Shown piece by piece: positions 23,514-34,599 of a DNA stretch of 64,000 bases. The DNA lies in contig OW799236.1 of the NCBI GenBank assembly GCA_941918925.1, forward strand, positions 76,944,713 through 77,008,712. Reading direction: 5' to 3'. Under the pieces are notes generated by a model that did no database searches, was not told the DNA's origin, and saw only the letters and a program-made list of their open reading frames with translations. This stretch comes from Phyto melanocephala (taxonomy: Eukaryota; Arthropoda; Insecta; Diptera; Rhinophoridae). The translations under genes and the position numbers were made by a program. Position 1 is the first letter of the stretch. Each line of letters starts with the position of its first letter.

Positions 23514-23897
23514 ATGAAATTTACAAAGAAACGCTCGCGGTCAGACATCAACTCTATTGATGACAACAAAAATGGTGCTGGCAACAATTTACTGCAACGA
23601 ATCTACGGTAAACAATCAACTTGTAATAATAGACGTAGCAGTGTTAATAAACATCATCGGTATGATATTAAGGGTCGTCACCAAATGGCAATGACCAACA
23701 AATGCCGCCACAAATCTGCGATTGTTATGCCAGACAATGGCGAAAGTGTCTTTAGCGATGGAAGTAATTATTATGGTCAACAACATTTGCTACCGACACC
23801 AACGCCTTTGAACAGGCATTTGGTAGCAACGCCTTTGCTGGCAGAAGCATTTAAAGTGGACGTATTGAAAAAGCTGCGGTTTTATAAAGACAAAGTT
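23514..23897 (+). CDS. Candidate first coding exon of an unidentified host gene (128 codons)
   Basis: The ATG at 23514 follows an in-frame stop and opens a frame with normal codon balance, quite unlike the AT-rich surroundings. The peptide is basic and polar. It starts MKFTKKRSRSD (possible nuclear localisation signal), has an Asn/His/Arg-rich middle (NNRRSSVNKHHRYD and KCRHKSA), then LLPTPTPLNRHLVATPLL and an amphipathic end FKVDVLKKLRFYKDKV. No transmembrane segment or known domain was recognised. The exon can end at 23897 (then gtaagg, phase 0) or at 23902 (aag then gtagga); without splicing the frame stops at 23904. The gene continues downstream beyond what I can identify. Its introns would contain the repeats at 24.9-30 kb. 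Confidence 0.65.
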
Positions 23898-24909
23898 GTA
23901 AGGTAGGAATTTGTTGAGACATTTCATGTTCAACCATTTCAAGGTTTGCTTTTTAAAAGGGTAGATTTTTAAATTTAAAGTCCAAACTAAGAACTAAGAA
24001 TAATACATAGTTTTATTGTATAATGCTGTAACAGTTTTACAATTGTTATCTTTAAATATTCAAATATTTTCTGCTTTGAATCCAAAAACTCAGCCTCAGT
24101 ATTTCGATGAACTCTTGTCGTATGCAAAATGCTCTTCTACTATTTTATATTCATAGCAAGTAGTATCTGTCACTTTAGCATGATGTGTGTTTCTATAAAC
24201 AATATATTTTACAATTCTCTTCGGATTTTAACCAGTCAGTAGCAACAATTTTATAGATTTGCAACAATATCATAAAATTGACTTGAGGCATTTGTTGTTT
24301 TACTATATGTTGCACACATAAACTAGGAGACAATAAAAAAAAAACAAGACTGACTATATTGTTGATAACACATATTTTTTATGTATTCATTTATTTTTTG
24401 TAGTCATGTTGAAAATTTAAAAAAAAAAACAGAATTGTATCTCATAAATAATTCATTGCGGCGGCAATAAAAGGATTTATTTATGTTTTCTTTTTAACAT
24501 CGATACTCATGCCTTAAATTGTTGCAGTTACATTTATGAAAATGTATGCATGCTTTGTTTTTTAAATGTATGTAGCTGTTGTTGCTCTTAGCATACAATA
24601 CATGTTTTTTTGTTGTTAATAAATCGTGGCAACTGCACTTGTTTTAGCAGTAAATGAAAGTGTTTATTGTTTTACTACCACTTTTTGTTTCCCTTCATCT
24701 TTATTAATTTCGATTACGTTTTTAATTGATTTATGGAAAAATGTATAAAAGAGTTTATTTCAACATGCAATTTTTTTAATTGAATTGTTGAAATAACAGT
24801 TTTATTTTTTTGTAACACACTGTGTATATTTTGTAATCCCATGATACGTATGAGCGATTTTAATTAGGAAATTAATGATGAGATGTTTTAATAATTTTTA
24901 ATAAATTTT
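23898..24909 (+). other. Probable intron of the 23514 gene
   Basis: AT-rich, with no exon or transposon recognised in this part. Confidence 0.3.
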
Positions 24910-25129
24910 GATTAAACATATTATAAATTATGCAAAAGTTATAAGTATTCATAAATTTGTTACATCTGTTATCAAGAAAATACACTCAAGTTCATTGTTT
25001 AATACCGATACCCAAATCTCATTTTCCATCTCTGCAGTAATAAATGAAATCAAAGCGAATTTAACAAATTTTAACATTATACTTCCCCATCAGTTGGGCT
25101 AATAATTTCACTTGTATAAATTTGCCTTG
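24910..25129 (+). mobile_element. Truncated copy of the CAAGGC hAT-like MITE
   Basis: The sequence to 25129 is homologous to 59900-60136. Shared blocks include 'attttccat', 'aataaatg.aatcaa', 'aacaaattt' and the terminal 'aatttcacttgtataaattt', ending gccttg. The right octamer would be cttaatac. I could not find the left terminus, so the copy looks truncated. The open frame at 24908-25102 lies inside it and is not a gene. Confidence 0.6.
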
Positions 25130-25263
25130 CTTAATACATTGTAATTCGAAACGGTTTTCTTACGAATCGAATTACGGAGGAACCCTCCGTTAAGGGAATG
25201 AAGTCTGCACTGCTTACAAAATAAGAAAATTTGTTGGTGAGAGTATTTATGCACCTTTTATTC

Positions 25264-27240
25264 CTTGCGAAATTTCTACAATTTTCATTTCCGACCCCAT
25301 AAAGTATATATTCTCTGAAAGCTTATGAATAGGGGAGTCGATTAAGCTCTGTCAGTCTGTCTGTGTGTATGTTGAAATAAACTTTTTGAAGCATCATCAA
25401 ATATTTTAATTTATCATTCTGATTAAAACATTTCGATATATTCGTTTAGGGTCCCCAAAACTGTATATCTTGTAAGCCCTGGTATTATTTAGGATGATCT
25501 AGATTGGTCCGTCTGTCCATCTCTTGAGGGATGAAATATGGCTAAACATTTTTCTGATACAACACAAATGTTTGACTTTAAATTGTTTCATTAGGGAGAG
25601 TGTTATGCATTGCAATCCAAGAGTAGGTCAGAAAACACAATGCGATAGCGGCTAAACGCAAAAACATAAAGCAATCAAGCGTATTTCTTGTTTAAAAAAG
25701 TATGTTTTTCCCGAAATTTTTTGAGTTTGTATATTATGAAATGAGCTACAACTGACGGTTAATCTACACCATTTCCAATTGTATTTCAGAAATTTCCATT
25801 TATATTTCTGAAGTTTCCAATTATATTTCAAAAGTTTCCAATTATATTTCAGAAATTTCAATTTGTGTTCTTTTTTTCTATTTGTATTTCAGAATTTTCC
25901 ACATGTATTTCAGAAATTTCTATTTGTATTTCAGAAATTTCTATTTGTATTTCAGAAATTTCCAAATGTATTTCAGCTTTTTCCATTTGTATTTCAGAAC
26001 TTTACAAATGTATTTCAGAATTTTCCAAATGTATTTTAGAAGTTTCTATTTGTATTTCAGAATTTTCCAATTGTATTTCAGAAATTTCTATTTGTATTTC
26101 AGAAATTTCCAAATGTATTTCAGCTTTTTCCATTTGTATTTCAGAACTTTACAAATGTATTTCAGAATTTTCCAAATGTATTTTAGAAGTTTCTATTTGT
26201 ATTTCAGAATTTTCCAATTGTATTTCAGAAATTTCTAATTATATTTTAGAAGTTTCCATTTATATTTCAGAAGTTTCCATTTATATTTCAGAATGGAATT
26301 TCCTTAAACCCACATAAATAGATGTAAGATGCTTAAATTTCATAAATGTGGGTAATACCTGAAAATAAAGGTGGCACGCCCACTTTAATGCTACTTTAAT
26401 TCAAAAGGATTTTGAAAGAAAAAAAGACTTTTAGCCGAAATTATTTTGACACGCTTCAACGCTCATCTTTTACTATAAAAACATAAAAATTTACAGAAAA
26501 CCAACAGAAATATTTTTATGATGCTAAAACTTCGTAAATGTGCTTATCTTGCCTGTTTTGTCGTAATATTAAAAAACGTAGGTGACACGCCTACTTTAGT
26601 CTTTACATCTTCCATAAAACGCTTTTTCTTAAATTCATATTTCACATGGACAAAGATTTTGAAGGATAAAGAACTACATGTCTTAATATCTTATTAAAGT
26701 TCATTAGCTGAAATTTCTTTGACACGCCTACTTTAATGCCCACCTTCTTATTAAAGGCATAGTCTATTATTTTTTGTGTATATTTTTTTTAATATTTTTG
26801 AAAGATTAAAATTACTATAAATGTTTGTAGTTCTGTATAATACTTAAAATATATGGGCGGGTTTATATGTGACACGCCCACTTATTAAAATATAGCTTTA
26901 ATTGATGTATCATTTTGACCGAATTTTCTAATACTATTTTTAGCATATTTTCTCCAGTTACAAATCAATTTTATGATTAAAACAGTGGTAATTGGCCACG
27001 CCCAAATAAAGTAAATACACTTGTTCAACCATTTCTGCTGACCCAAGCATAATGTAACTTTGTACACAGCTACTTTAGTTTTTTAATGCATATTAGTAAT
27101 TATATAAGTAGAAAATGCCACGCCCACATAAACAAAATATTATTTATAACTATCTACCTCATGCTAACCGAGCCTTTTTATACTTTGCATACTCATTAAG
27201 ATTTCGTGAAAATACAATATGTTGTCAAAAATGGGCAGTT
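25264..27240 (+). repeat. Dispersed fly repeat copy with 'cacgcccac' modules
   Basis: It starts with the 'accccataaagtatata' block (25293) and continues with repeated modules containing 'gacacgcc.actttaatgc' at about 26370, 26590, 26720, 26870, 26998 and 27118. The same modules occur at 34.3 kb and 57.8-58.6 kb. The right end cannot be fixed. The minisatellite at 25771-26292 lies within it. Confidence 0.65.
25771..26292 (+). repeat. 21-bp minisatellite with a 147-bp higher-order unit
   Basis: About 25 copies of a 21-bp unit of the type tttccatttgtatttcagaa. A block of seven units is duplicated: 'cagctttttcc' occurs at 25974 and again at 26121, exactly 147 bp apart. Because 21 is a multiple of three and the unit lacks stops, two overlapping plus frames (25865-26317 and 25882-26238) stay open with heptad peptides such as CISEISI; these are artefacts of the repeat. 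Nearly every unit ends in a pyrimidine-rich run plus TTTCAG or TTTTAG, the form of a 3' splice acceptor on the plus strand. Confidence 0.9.
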
Positions 27241-27325
27241 CCACTCACATTGTAGAAATACTTTTGTTTCTGTTTTGAGACTAAATATAAGAAAATAAAT
27301 TGTAGTTAAAGACAAACTGCCTTAT

Positions 27326-27430
27326 TCATAAAAAATATTAAAGCTTTATAAAGGGTTTATTAAACAGATTTTCTATGGAAATTTGTTTTATAAACCTCTT
27401 ATAAAGCTGTTGTAATTTTTATGAATTAGA
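27326..27430. mobile_element. 105-bp inverted-repeat element
   Basis: The left arm 'ttcataaaaaatattaaagc' continuing 'tttataaagggtttat' is inverted at the right ('ataaacctcttataaagc' then 'atttttatgaa') with several mismatches. It is a small, old MITE or fold-back. Confidence 0.6.
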
Positions 27431-27986
27431 CCGAAACTAAATAAACATGCTTTAATAGCAAATTAACCTAAATCAATTTAAATAATAAAAATTTTAGTTT
27501 AAAGAGATTACTGGACAGTGATTACTTATACTTATTAACAAAAAAAATTAATAAATTTTATGGTATAAAAATATTAAACAAAAGAGTGCCATTAAGGTTA
27601 TCAAAAATTTGACACTTTGACTTGTTTTTTTTAATGCCAGCTGTTCTAATGTCGGTTCTTTAAATTTTTTATGCTTACACAGTTGAAGTTAAACAAGAAA
27701 GTCTTAACGTCAGAAAATACATTTTCTGTTCAATATCCCAAATAAAATTTTTTTTCTGTATTATTGCCAAAAAGAGCAAATTACCAGCAGCTTACCAATC
27801 GTAGAAGAGAACTGATTAAAACATGATAAAAAATTCAAACTGAAATTTTATGACTTAAGATCTTTTTGCCTAACGTCAAAGATATTACAAGCCATATAAA
27901 GAAAACACTTAAAATATTCTACATTTATGTCCTATAAATTTTCACTATATTTTTTATATAAAAAATTTTTAAAAATTTATTTATGA

Positions 27987-30281
27987 CTAGCATTGAACCC
28001 GCTACTTCGATAGGGCAGTTCTATTTTTAATTATTAAATATTTTTGGTTCAATTTATGAAAATTTGTATCTCTGATTCAATCGGGCATATATTTCCTAAC
28101 TAAAAGCAAGATCAATGCTATTGAGTTTCAAAAATTAAGATTCCTAAATTAAGAATTTTCAAAAATTACTCTCAAAATAATAAGAGTTACATTGTTTCCT
28201 TCACTAAAACTTCCACTTGGTTTATTATTACCTACATTCAGAGTTCTATGTATACAAAATATAAAAAAAATGAGAAAAAGTTATTTTGGTTGTCCATAAT
28301 ATTAGGAGTTACCTCGGATCAAAAAACACTAATTTTAAGAATCCATGTTTACAAACGTAACAATGCAAAGAGTACAACACAATTTTAACTAAAACGTAGA
28401 ATTAGAATTCATTACAAATTCCATTAAAATTCAGAAACGTACCTTTTTGGTCGCACATAACATTTTCAGTCTCACATTGTATCAATAGTCACTAATTTCG
28501 AAATTCTAGCTTCGCAAACGTTGAAAATACAAAAAGTACCATAAAAATTCAAAAAAGTACCTTTTTGATCGCCCATAACATTTTTAGTTTATCTGGAATC
28601 AATAGTCCTTTATTTTACAATTCTACCTTTATAAACGTAGAAAATACAAAATTTTTGGTCCAAGTTCCAAATTGCAAGTTTAAAATTTTCAAATATCTAT
28701 GTAACAAAATATTTTAATTGATATGGTTTAAAGTCAACCAAACTCTTTTTCCGATTTTTCCCCTTTCTACCCTTTTAGGAATGTGCTTCAATTTAAAAAA
28801 TGAAATGAAAATTGGCCGTCTAATTAGGAATTACATACATTTTCCGGAGTTTTCCCATTTTTGGTACCTTTTTTGTCACCAAAAAAGTTTCCAAAAATTT
28901 CACCTAAATAATAGTCCATATTCTATTAGGAAATAATAATTGTCAAATTTTGTCCCATTGAATATTATAATAAGAATAAGAAGTTTCTTTTAAAAAAAGT
29001 ACCAAAAAAGGGACAATTTTAACCCCTTATACATATGAATTTGAAAAAAGTGCCGAATTCCTATTAATATTTTTTCGCGGATTACTTAATACAGTTTAAA
29101 TTTTTTTCCTAGATTTATGTGTTAGGAAGTTACAAAGTGTACCAAAAAAGTACCAAATTGTAGTTTTTACCCGTTTTTCCCTCAAGGGTTGAAAATTAAA
29201 AAAAAGGCCAGACACCTGTCAGCTTATTTTTTGTGCAAATTACAATAATTTTTCAATTTAGTTTGTATCATTTTCAGTTTAGCAGATATAAGATTACCGA
29301 TTTTACCCTTTTTTACCCCCTTAAAGTACGAATTTCCAAAAATCCCTTCTTAGTGGAGCTATACATTGACAGAGGAACCGATTGTCCAAATTTCATGTCG
29401 CTAGCTCTTCGCTAGCGTTTGGGCTGTGCGATGATGAATCAGTCAGTCACGTTACTCTTTAATATATGAGGAGCCGCAGAACAAAAGGTGCTTTTTCGCT
29501 AATTTAAAATTTTTGGGAAATTGAGATTTATTTTTTTCGCCCCTTTAAAAAACTGCAAGAACCTGGAAATGCTTACACGATTTTTACTTATCTACAGGTG
29601 CATCTAACTGTCATAAGTCACCCCATTAAATTTTAAGGATGTTTGATATAATTCCATTTTTATTCCGGAAGAAGCACCTTTTGCAAAAAAGAAAGCAAAA
29701 AAGCACCTGTTGTTAAAAAAAAGTAAAAAAAGCACATTTTGGTAATAGAAGGAAAAAATACATTGTGTAATGCGAATACACATATATGACGATAAAATTT
29801 TTACTGAATGTGGTTAAACCTGATCTAATATATTAAAAAATGTTAAGCTTAGTATATTTTTTTGTCGTTTTATTAAAATAAATTCCAACTTAAACATTTC
29901 TTTCTCAGCCTTAAATTAAATATTTATAAAATTTGTTTAAATTTGTTAAGCTCTTGTTCCAACATCTTCTTCTAGGAAAGAACATCCAACATTTTCGTCT
30001 ATTGAATCCTCCATATATCTTTATCCTGTTTATACGTGTTGGAATAATAAACAAAAATAAATAAACAAAAAAGCACCTTTTGTTAAAAAAATAAACAAAA
30101 AAGCATCTTTTGTTAAGCATAAATTTTTTAAAACCCATTTACTTTGTAAAAAAAAATAATAACAGTGCTAACTTGATTGTTTCTACAAGATCTCAACCTG
30201 AATTTTATAAAAATACCAAAAAACCTATTTTTCGCGAAATGTGAAAAAGTACCTTTTGTTCTGCGGCTCCTCATATATAGA
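27987..30281 (-). mobile_element. Non-autonomous Helitron, interrupted by a fold-back element
   Basis: On the minus strand the element begins TCTATATAT at 30281 and ends with a GC hairpin (CCCTA with TAGCGGG around tcgaag), then TTCAATG and CTAG at 27987, followed by host T at 27986. The base preceding the 5' TC is A. A|TC at the start, a hairpin followed by CTRR at the end, and insertion between A and T without duplication are the established Helitron signature. The interior is non-coding and holds three diverged copies of a module of about 120-155 bp ('cctttttggtcgc.cataac' at 28443 and 28562, and a weaker one at 28286). An 0.8-kb fold-back element splits it at 29462. No Rep/helicase is encoded. 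Confidence 0.7.
29462..30279. mobile_element. 818-bp fold-back element nested in the Helitron
   Basis: The termini atatatgaggagccgcagaa, continuing caaaaggtgctttttc, are inverted at 30240-30279 with few mismatches. Internal copies of 'aaaaagcaccttttgtta' occur at 29677, 29701, 30070 and 30100. Removing it reconstitutes the Helitron 5' end (tctatatat then attaaagag). The open frames at 29911-30138 and 30128-30340 are translations of the repeat. Confidence 0.75.
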
Positions 30282-30289
30282 TTTGTAAA

Positions 30290-32618
30290 AAATATATTTT
30301 TAGTTTTAGAAATTGTTCGCAAAATACTTAAATTGTCCACACCCTGTTAGATTTATTAAAAGCTTTTGTTGGAAAATATGATATGTTGAAACTTTTTCTT
30401 ATCGTATACATATATATTTTCTTTTCTTTCTGCAAAAACAAATATTTATTGAGAAAGAGCAGTAACGCGACTAATAAAAGTAGGAGAGAGAATAAATATT
30501 AAAAACTTTTTTCATTTAAATGATCATTACTAAGCTTTTGTGGTTGCAATTTTATTTTTATGTGCTATTATTGAGTAAGTTGTGTGGTTTTTATTTATTT
30601 ATTTTTTGCAAAGTTTGCAAAAATGCGTTTCAAACACATCAATCAGTTGCGTTCTTTAGCAGCCCACGGTGAACACTCAAGACAGAAACGTTTTGTATTG
30701 AAGTGAAAACGTGTGGGGCCGGTTGTATTTTTTTATTATTTATTTTTTTAATTTTGTATAAATTCTTACATATAAGAAATTAAAAAAAATAAATTAATAA
30801 ACTTTGAGAAAAGTAAAAAAGTTCAAAGTAAATATTAAAAAAAAAATATTTAGAGAAGAAAACTGCCCTAATTTTTTTATAATTTAAAAAATAGAAAAGA
30901 AAATAGAAAATATAGTAGAAAAATATATAAAAAACATTTTAATCAAGTTGAAAAATTTACTGCTTGCGTGTTCATATAATGATTTATGTTTAATAATAAT
31001 GATCATGGCGCTGATGATGTTACGATGATTATCTTGTGCAAAAAAGTGTGTCAATAATAAAATTTATTGCAAAAAAAAAAAAAAAGTTTAAGAAAAATAC
31101 ATTTAAAGCCTCTAATTATCATTTGAAATCTTTATATAATTTTATATTTTTTTTTTTACAAAATTGTTTTTACAAGTTTGCAATTTACATTTGTTGCTGT
31201 GCGTTTTTATTTCTTCATAAAAAATCATAAACATTTTCATGGTTTTTGATTTCAAATTAGAGAAATCATTTCAATAAAACTACACAATTCAACTGGAACT
31301 CTTCTAGTCTTGAAAAATCAAATCAAATCATGCATTAGTAAGTATTAAATAAAAATAAAAAATTAGATATAAAAAAAACTTAAAATAAACTGTTGGCATT
31401 TTTACTGTGCTCTATTGCAGTTGTAAATCGAAAAGAATTAGCTTGTGTTTTATTATCTAATTTTAAATTCATTAAAAACGTCTGACGTCTGGTTACTTAT
31501 GTTGCCAGGTTTTTTTTAGATCTACCATACATACATATATACATACTCCTATATATAAAACATATTGTACTGCTTGTGTTTAATCGTGTTACATCTGACC
31601 ACAGAACAGAAGAAATTGCAACCGTTAAATGTATTTTAATTATAATGTGTCTTAGTGTTTGACATATCTCATTTAAATGGTTAACGTGTAAAAGGTATTA
31701 ACTGCAATACTATTATTTTATTTTGTATAACAACAAATTTTATACGACATATATTTCGCGGATTCACAAGAATGTTATCTTGTTGTAGTGTCATATCGCC
31801 AAAACTTTTTTAAGTTTTGAAACTGTTTATAATTATTAAAAACAATATTTTTAAACCATTTTTAAATTATGAAGTTTAAAGCACAAGGGATAGAAATGGG
31901 TTTTTTTTCTTAAACACACTTAACATATGAAACAAGTAGGTGTAGTTTGGAAAAGTTTAGAGCACAAGGGATGAATGTGACATTCTCATTCTGTAGCAAG
32001 ATATGACGACCAATTGTAGGACTTGTCATTAAAATACCTTTTCCTCAAACAAATATTAAAATTCCTTTTTTACATAGACTAAATGACTGAAATTCATAAA
32101 AGTTCTGAGCTAAAATCTAGCGACTTGTGGTAGCACTTTTTTTGAAGCACTTATGGACTGTTAAACAATTTTGCAACTATAGCAATTGCCAAAAAATAAA
32201 TTCTGTCAAATGTATGCACCTAAAGCTTGGGAGAAAAATATACTGTAACATCAATGCAAAATGAAGATTTTATAACTCTAATGCCCATCAAAAGATTTTT
32301 CAGAAATAGTGTGCCGGGAAAGATCTCTGAATTCGAACTTCATCAAAAAATAATAGAGTTCGAAGAAATTCTTGAACCCTAAGGATCCTCTTTTCTATAT
32401 ATCACCAATTTTCCATTAATGATTCAAAGTATTTCCTCGCGATAGAATAGAATAAACTCCGTAAAAAACTTAAAGCAGATGTAAAGATGACGATAAGCCT
32501 GACGATTCCATGAAATCGAAATATGACGACTAAAAAATTTAACAAAGGACCATTAAAGGTTTTTAGAATAAAATGTAGTCTAAAAGTAGTAGTAGTTAAT
32601 AAGGTTTTCTTATTTGGT
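30290..32618. other. AT-rich unassigned DNA, possible promoter near 30640
   Basis: A less AT-rich patch at 30625-30725 contains tcagttgcg, close to the fly initiator TCAGT, followed by 'agcagcccacggtgaacac'. It could be the start of an untranslated first exon, but no coding sequence or donor can be attached to it. The rest is low-complexity DNA. Confidence 0.3.
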
Positions 32619-32860
32619 ATTACCAACATTCTTTTGATGTACAAGTTTATTCATAAAGAAATTAAAAAAACAAGTAAGAGTGCTATATTCGGCCGTTCCG
32701 AATCTTATATACCCTTCACAACGTGTAGTCATGCAATAAATTACCAACATTCTTTTGAGGTACAAGTTTATTCATAAAGAAATTAAAAAACAAGTAAGAG
32801 TGCTATATTCGACCGTGCCAAATCTAAAAATACCCTTCACTATCATGCACATAGGTATAA
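32619..32860 (-). repeat. Tandemly duplicated end of the dispersed fly repeat
   Basis: A 121-bp segment starting 'attaccaacattctttt' at 32619 is repeated at 32740. Each copy contains the inverted form of the repeat end, 'caagtaagagtgctatatt' then cggccg or cgaccg. So two copies of the same terminus lie head to tail, without the body of the element. Confidence 0.8.
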
Positions 32861-32869
32861 TCTAGGGTG

Positions 32870-33010
32870 ATCGACTCGGTTTTACAACCGGTGGAAAACC
32901 CGGTTTTTTACTCTTTCAGCTGGCGGGTTTTTCCAAATGTTAATTTTTCGAATGTCGAATCCACCGGTTTTTTTACTCACAGAAGCCGGTTTTTTTCCTT
33001 TTTAGTTTTA
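32870..33010. repeat. Short repeat with accggtttttt words
   Basis: Two imperfect direct copies of a segment of about 55-60 bp, each with cggttttttactc and then ggtttttcc. The block opens with tagggtgatcgac, which looks like a transposon terminus, but no matching inverted end was found. Confidence 0.45.
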
Positions 33011-33264
33011 TGTTAATTTTTCTTTGTAGCCAAACGTATCATACTATATTTATTACTCAAAAAATTTGAAAAAAAATCAGAAAATTTTATTGTTATTTAT
33101 TTGTTGTTTCTTAAAGAATTTTTATCTTAATTTTAAATTTATTTTTAATACTTAATTTTTCAACTAAAATTCAAATATTCAAAAACACAAGCTTGAGTTT
33201 AATTTTTCAAACATTCTTATTTTTACAAAAAGTTTTTTAATAATGTGATAATAATGAATAATCT

Positions 33265-33345
33265 GGAAAAGTATGCTGAGTAGAATGCATTTTCGAAACC
33301 AGCTTCGATTTCATCATCAGCACTGTTAGATTGGCGATTACGTGT
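33265..33345 (-). ncRNA. Hammerhead ribozyme, copy 3 (core intact, short stem I)
   Basis: On the minus strand: ACAGTG, then CTGATGA, T, stem II GAAATC with GGTTTC (loop GAAGCT, one G-U pair), then GAA, AATGCATT and C, followed by TACTC. All catalytic positions are kept. The inner stem I is only 4 pairs, including one G-U, and the outer stem I is not obvious. The flanking 'ttggttgtaaatatcatc' at 33344 is shared with copy 2. It may be weakly active or decaying. Confidence 0.65.
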
Positions 33346-33594
33346 TGGTTGTAAATATCATCTATTTAACTTACTTTTTTTTTTTTTTGTTAATTGAATT
33401 TATTTTGTTTAAATATTTATTTTTTAAATTTTTTCTTACTAAAATTTGTATTTATTTAAAAAAAATTTAAAGGGGCATTTCCTTTTTTTTATAAATTTTT
33501 CTAAGATTCAAATTATGTTATACATATTTAAATATTTTTGAATAATTATAAACATTTTTGACAATTATCATTGTTTTTATAAAAGATTTTAGTC

Positions 33595-33638
33595 ATGGAA
33601 GTTTTGGCATTTGTGGCCTTTTTACCCATAGCATTTGC
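33595..33638 (+). CDS. Candidate signal-peptide micro-exon
   Basis: The ATG at 33595 encodes the 14-residue hydrophobic stretch MEVLAFVAFLPIAF plus two bases, and meets a strong donor (gc then gtaagtc) at 33639. The string looks like the start of a secretory signal peptide, and separate signal-peptide exons are common in fly genes. An acceptor-like 'agattttag' lies just before the ATG, so it may instead be an internal exon. The short length means chance cannot be excluded. The gene is not recognised and downstream exons were not found. Confidence 0.35.
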
Positions 33639-34329
33639 GTAAGTCGAGGTATTATATGGTTTATTTTTTGAATTGTAATTTGCCAGTAATACGTCTTCAT
33701 TTTACACAAATTCAAACAGGTATTTTTCTTTATGGTCTCGTAGAAAGTTTAAAAAGACATTTAACAGTTGTCGTTTTTCTTTTCGTCTTTTTTAAACAAC
33801 AACCACAATAACAACAACTTAAAAGTAGAAAATTTTCTTTTTGACGTGCATTTATTTTAATTAATTTAATTCAACTACTAGATAATGAAATGTTTTTTTT
33901 TTTGTATCTTTAGTAAATATACACATTTTCAAATTATAAATTTAAATTTGTGTCACGCACTTAACTTAAAGAAATGATTTTAAATATTTCCGGGTAAACT
34001 GTATCTACTTAGGTGTATGTACTAAGCGAGATAATAAATCCAGTCAAACGTATGGAAATGTTTGAGGTTTTTCAATTAATTTCAAATGAAAATCCATAAT
34101 ACTGCATAAACCTAAGAATTTAAGAATCAAATTTTAGTTTAAGTTCAGAATGAACTTTCCTTTTGGGTTTTAACTGCTTTAAAATTATTCCCAAACATTT
34201 GAAAAAAAAACTTTGAAAATATTTTTTTATTTTAGATCATAACTTTTCTGTTTTCTGGTAACATAACATATTTGACATTTTTTCTAAAAACAAAATTTTA
34301 TTGTACATTTATCGGTCAACATCTATTAT
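33639..34329. other. Unassigned AT-rich DNA
   Basis: Nothing was recognised. It would be intron if the exon at 33595 is real. Confidence 0.3.
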
Positions 34330-34580
34330 TCATACTCCTCAACGCCACGCCTTTTTTACGCCCCCTCATGTAGGCCAGACTGCTTGACCTATCTTCTTGA
34401 AATTTGCACATAATATAATTAGGACTCTGATATGTTAATAGGATATTTTTTTTTATCCCGCCTACTTTAACGCCCACTTTTTTTAATTATCTACTTGCAT
34501 CGATATACATATACATGTAGGGGGAATATTTAAGATTTAACCATGTAAAACTTTAACTTAAATAATAATGTATCTAAACT
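34330..34580 (+). repeat. Fragment of the dispersed fly repeat
   Basis: It carries the modules 'caacgccacgcc', 'cttgaaatttgcacata' and 'cctactttaacgcccactt' known from 26-27 and 57-58 kb. The phrase 'acatgtagggggaatat' at 34513 recurs as 'acatgtacggggaatat' at 34592, a direct repeat next to the LINE 3' end. Confidence 0.6.
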
Positions 34581-34599
34581 ATATATATACACATGTACG

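Noticed and set aside
25865..26317. 150-residue open frame (and an overlapping 118-residue frame) with heptad repeats
   Set aside because: Both frames come from a stop-free 21-bp minisatellite; no start context, no conserved domain, and two overlapping frames are equally open.
31008..31035. CTGATGATG near 31011 as hammerhead core
   Set aside because: No pairing stem II, no GAAA and no cleavage-site partner downstream.
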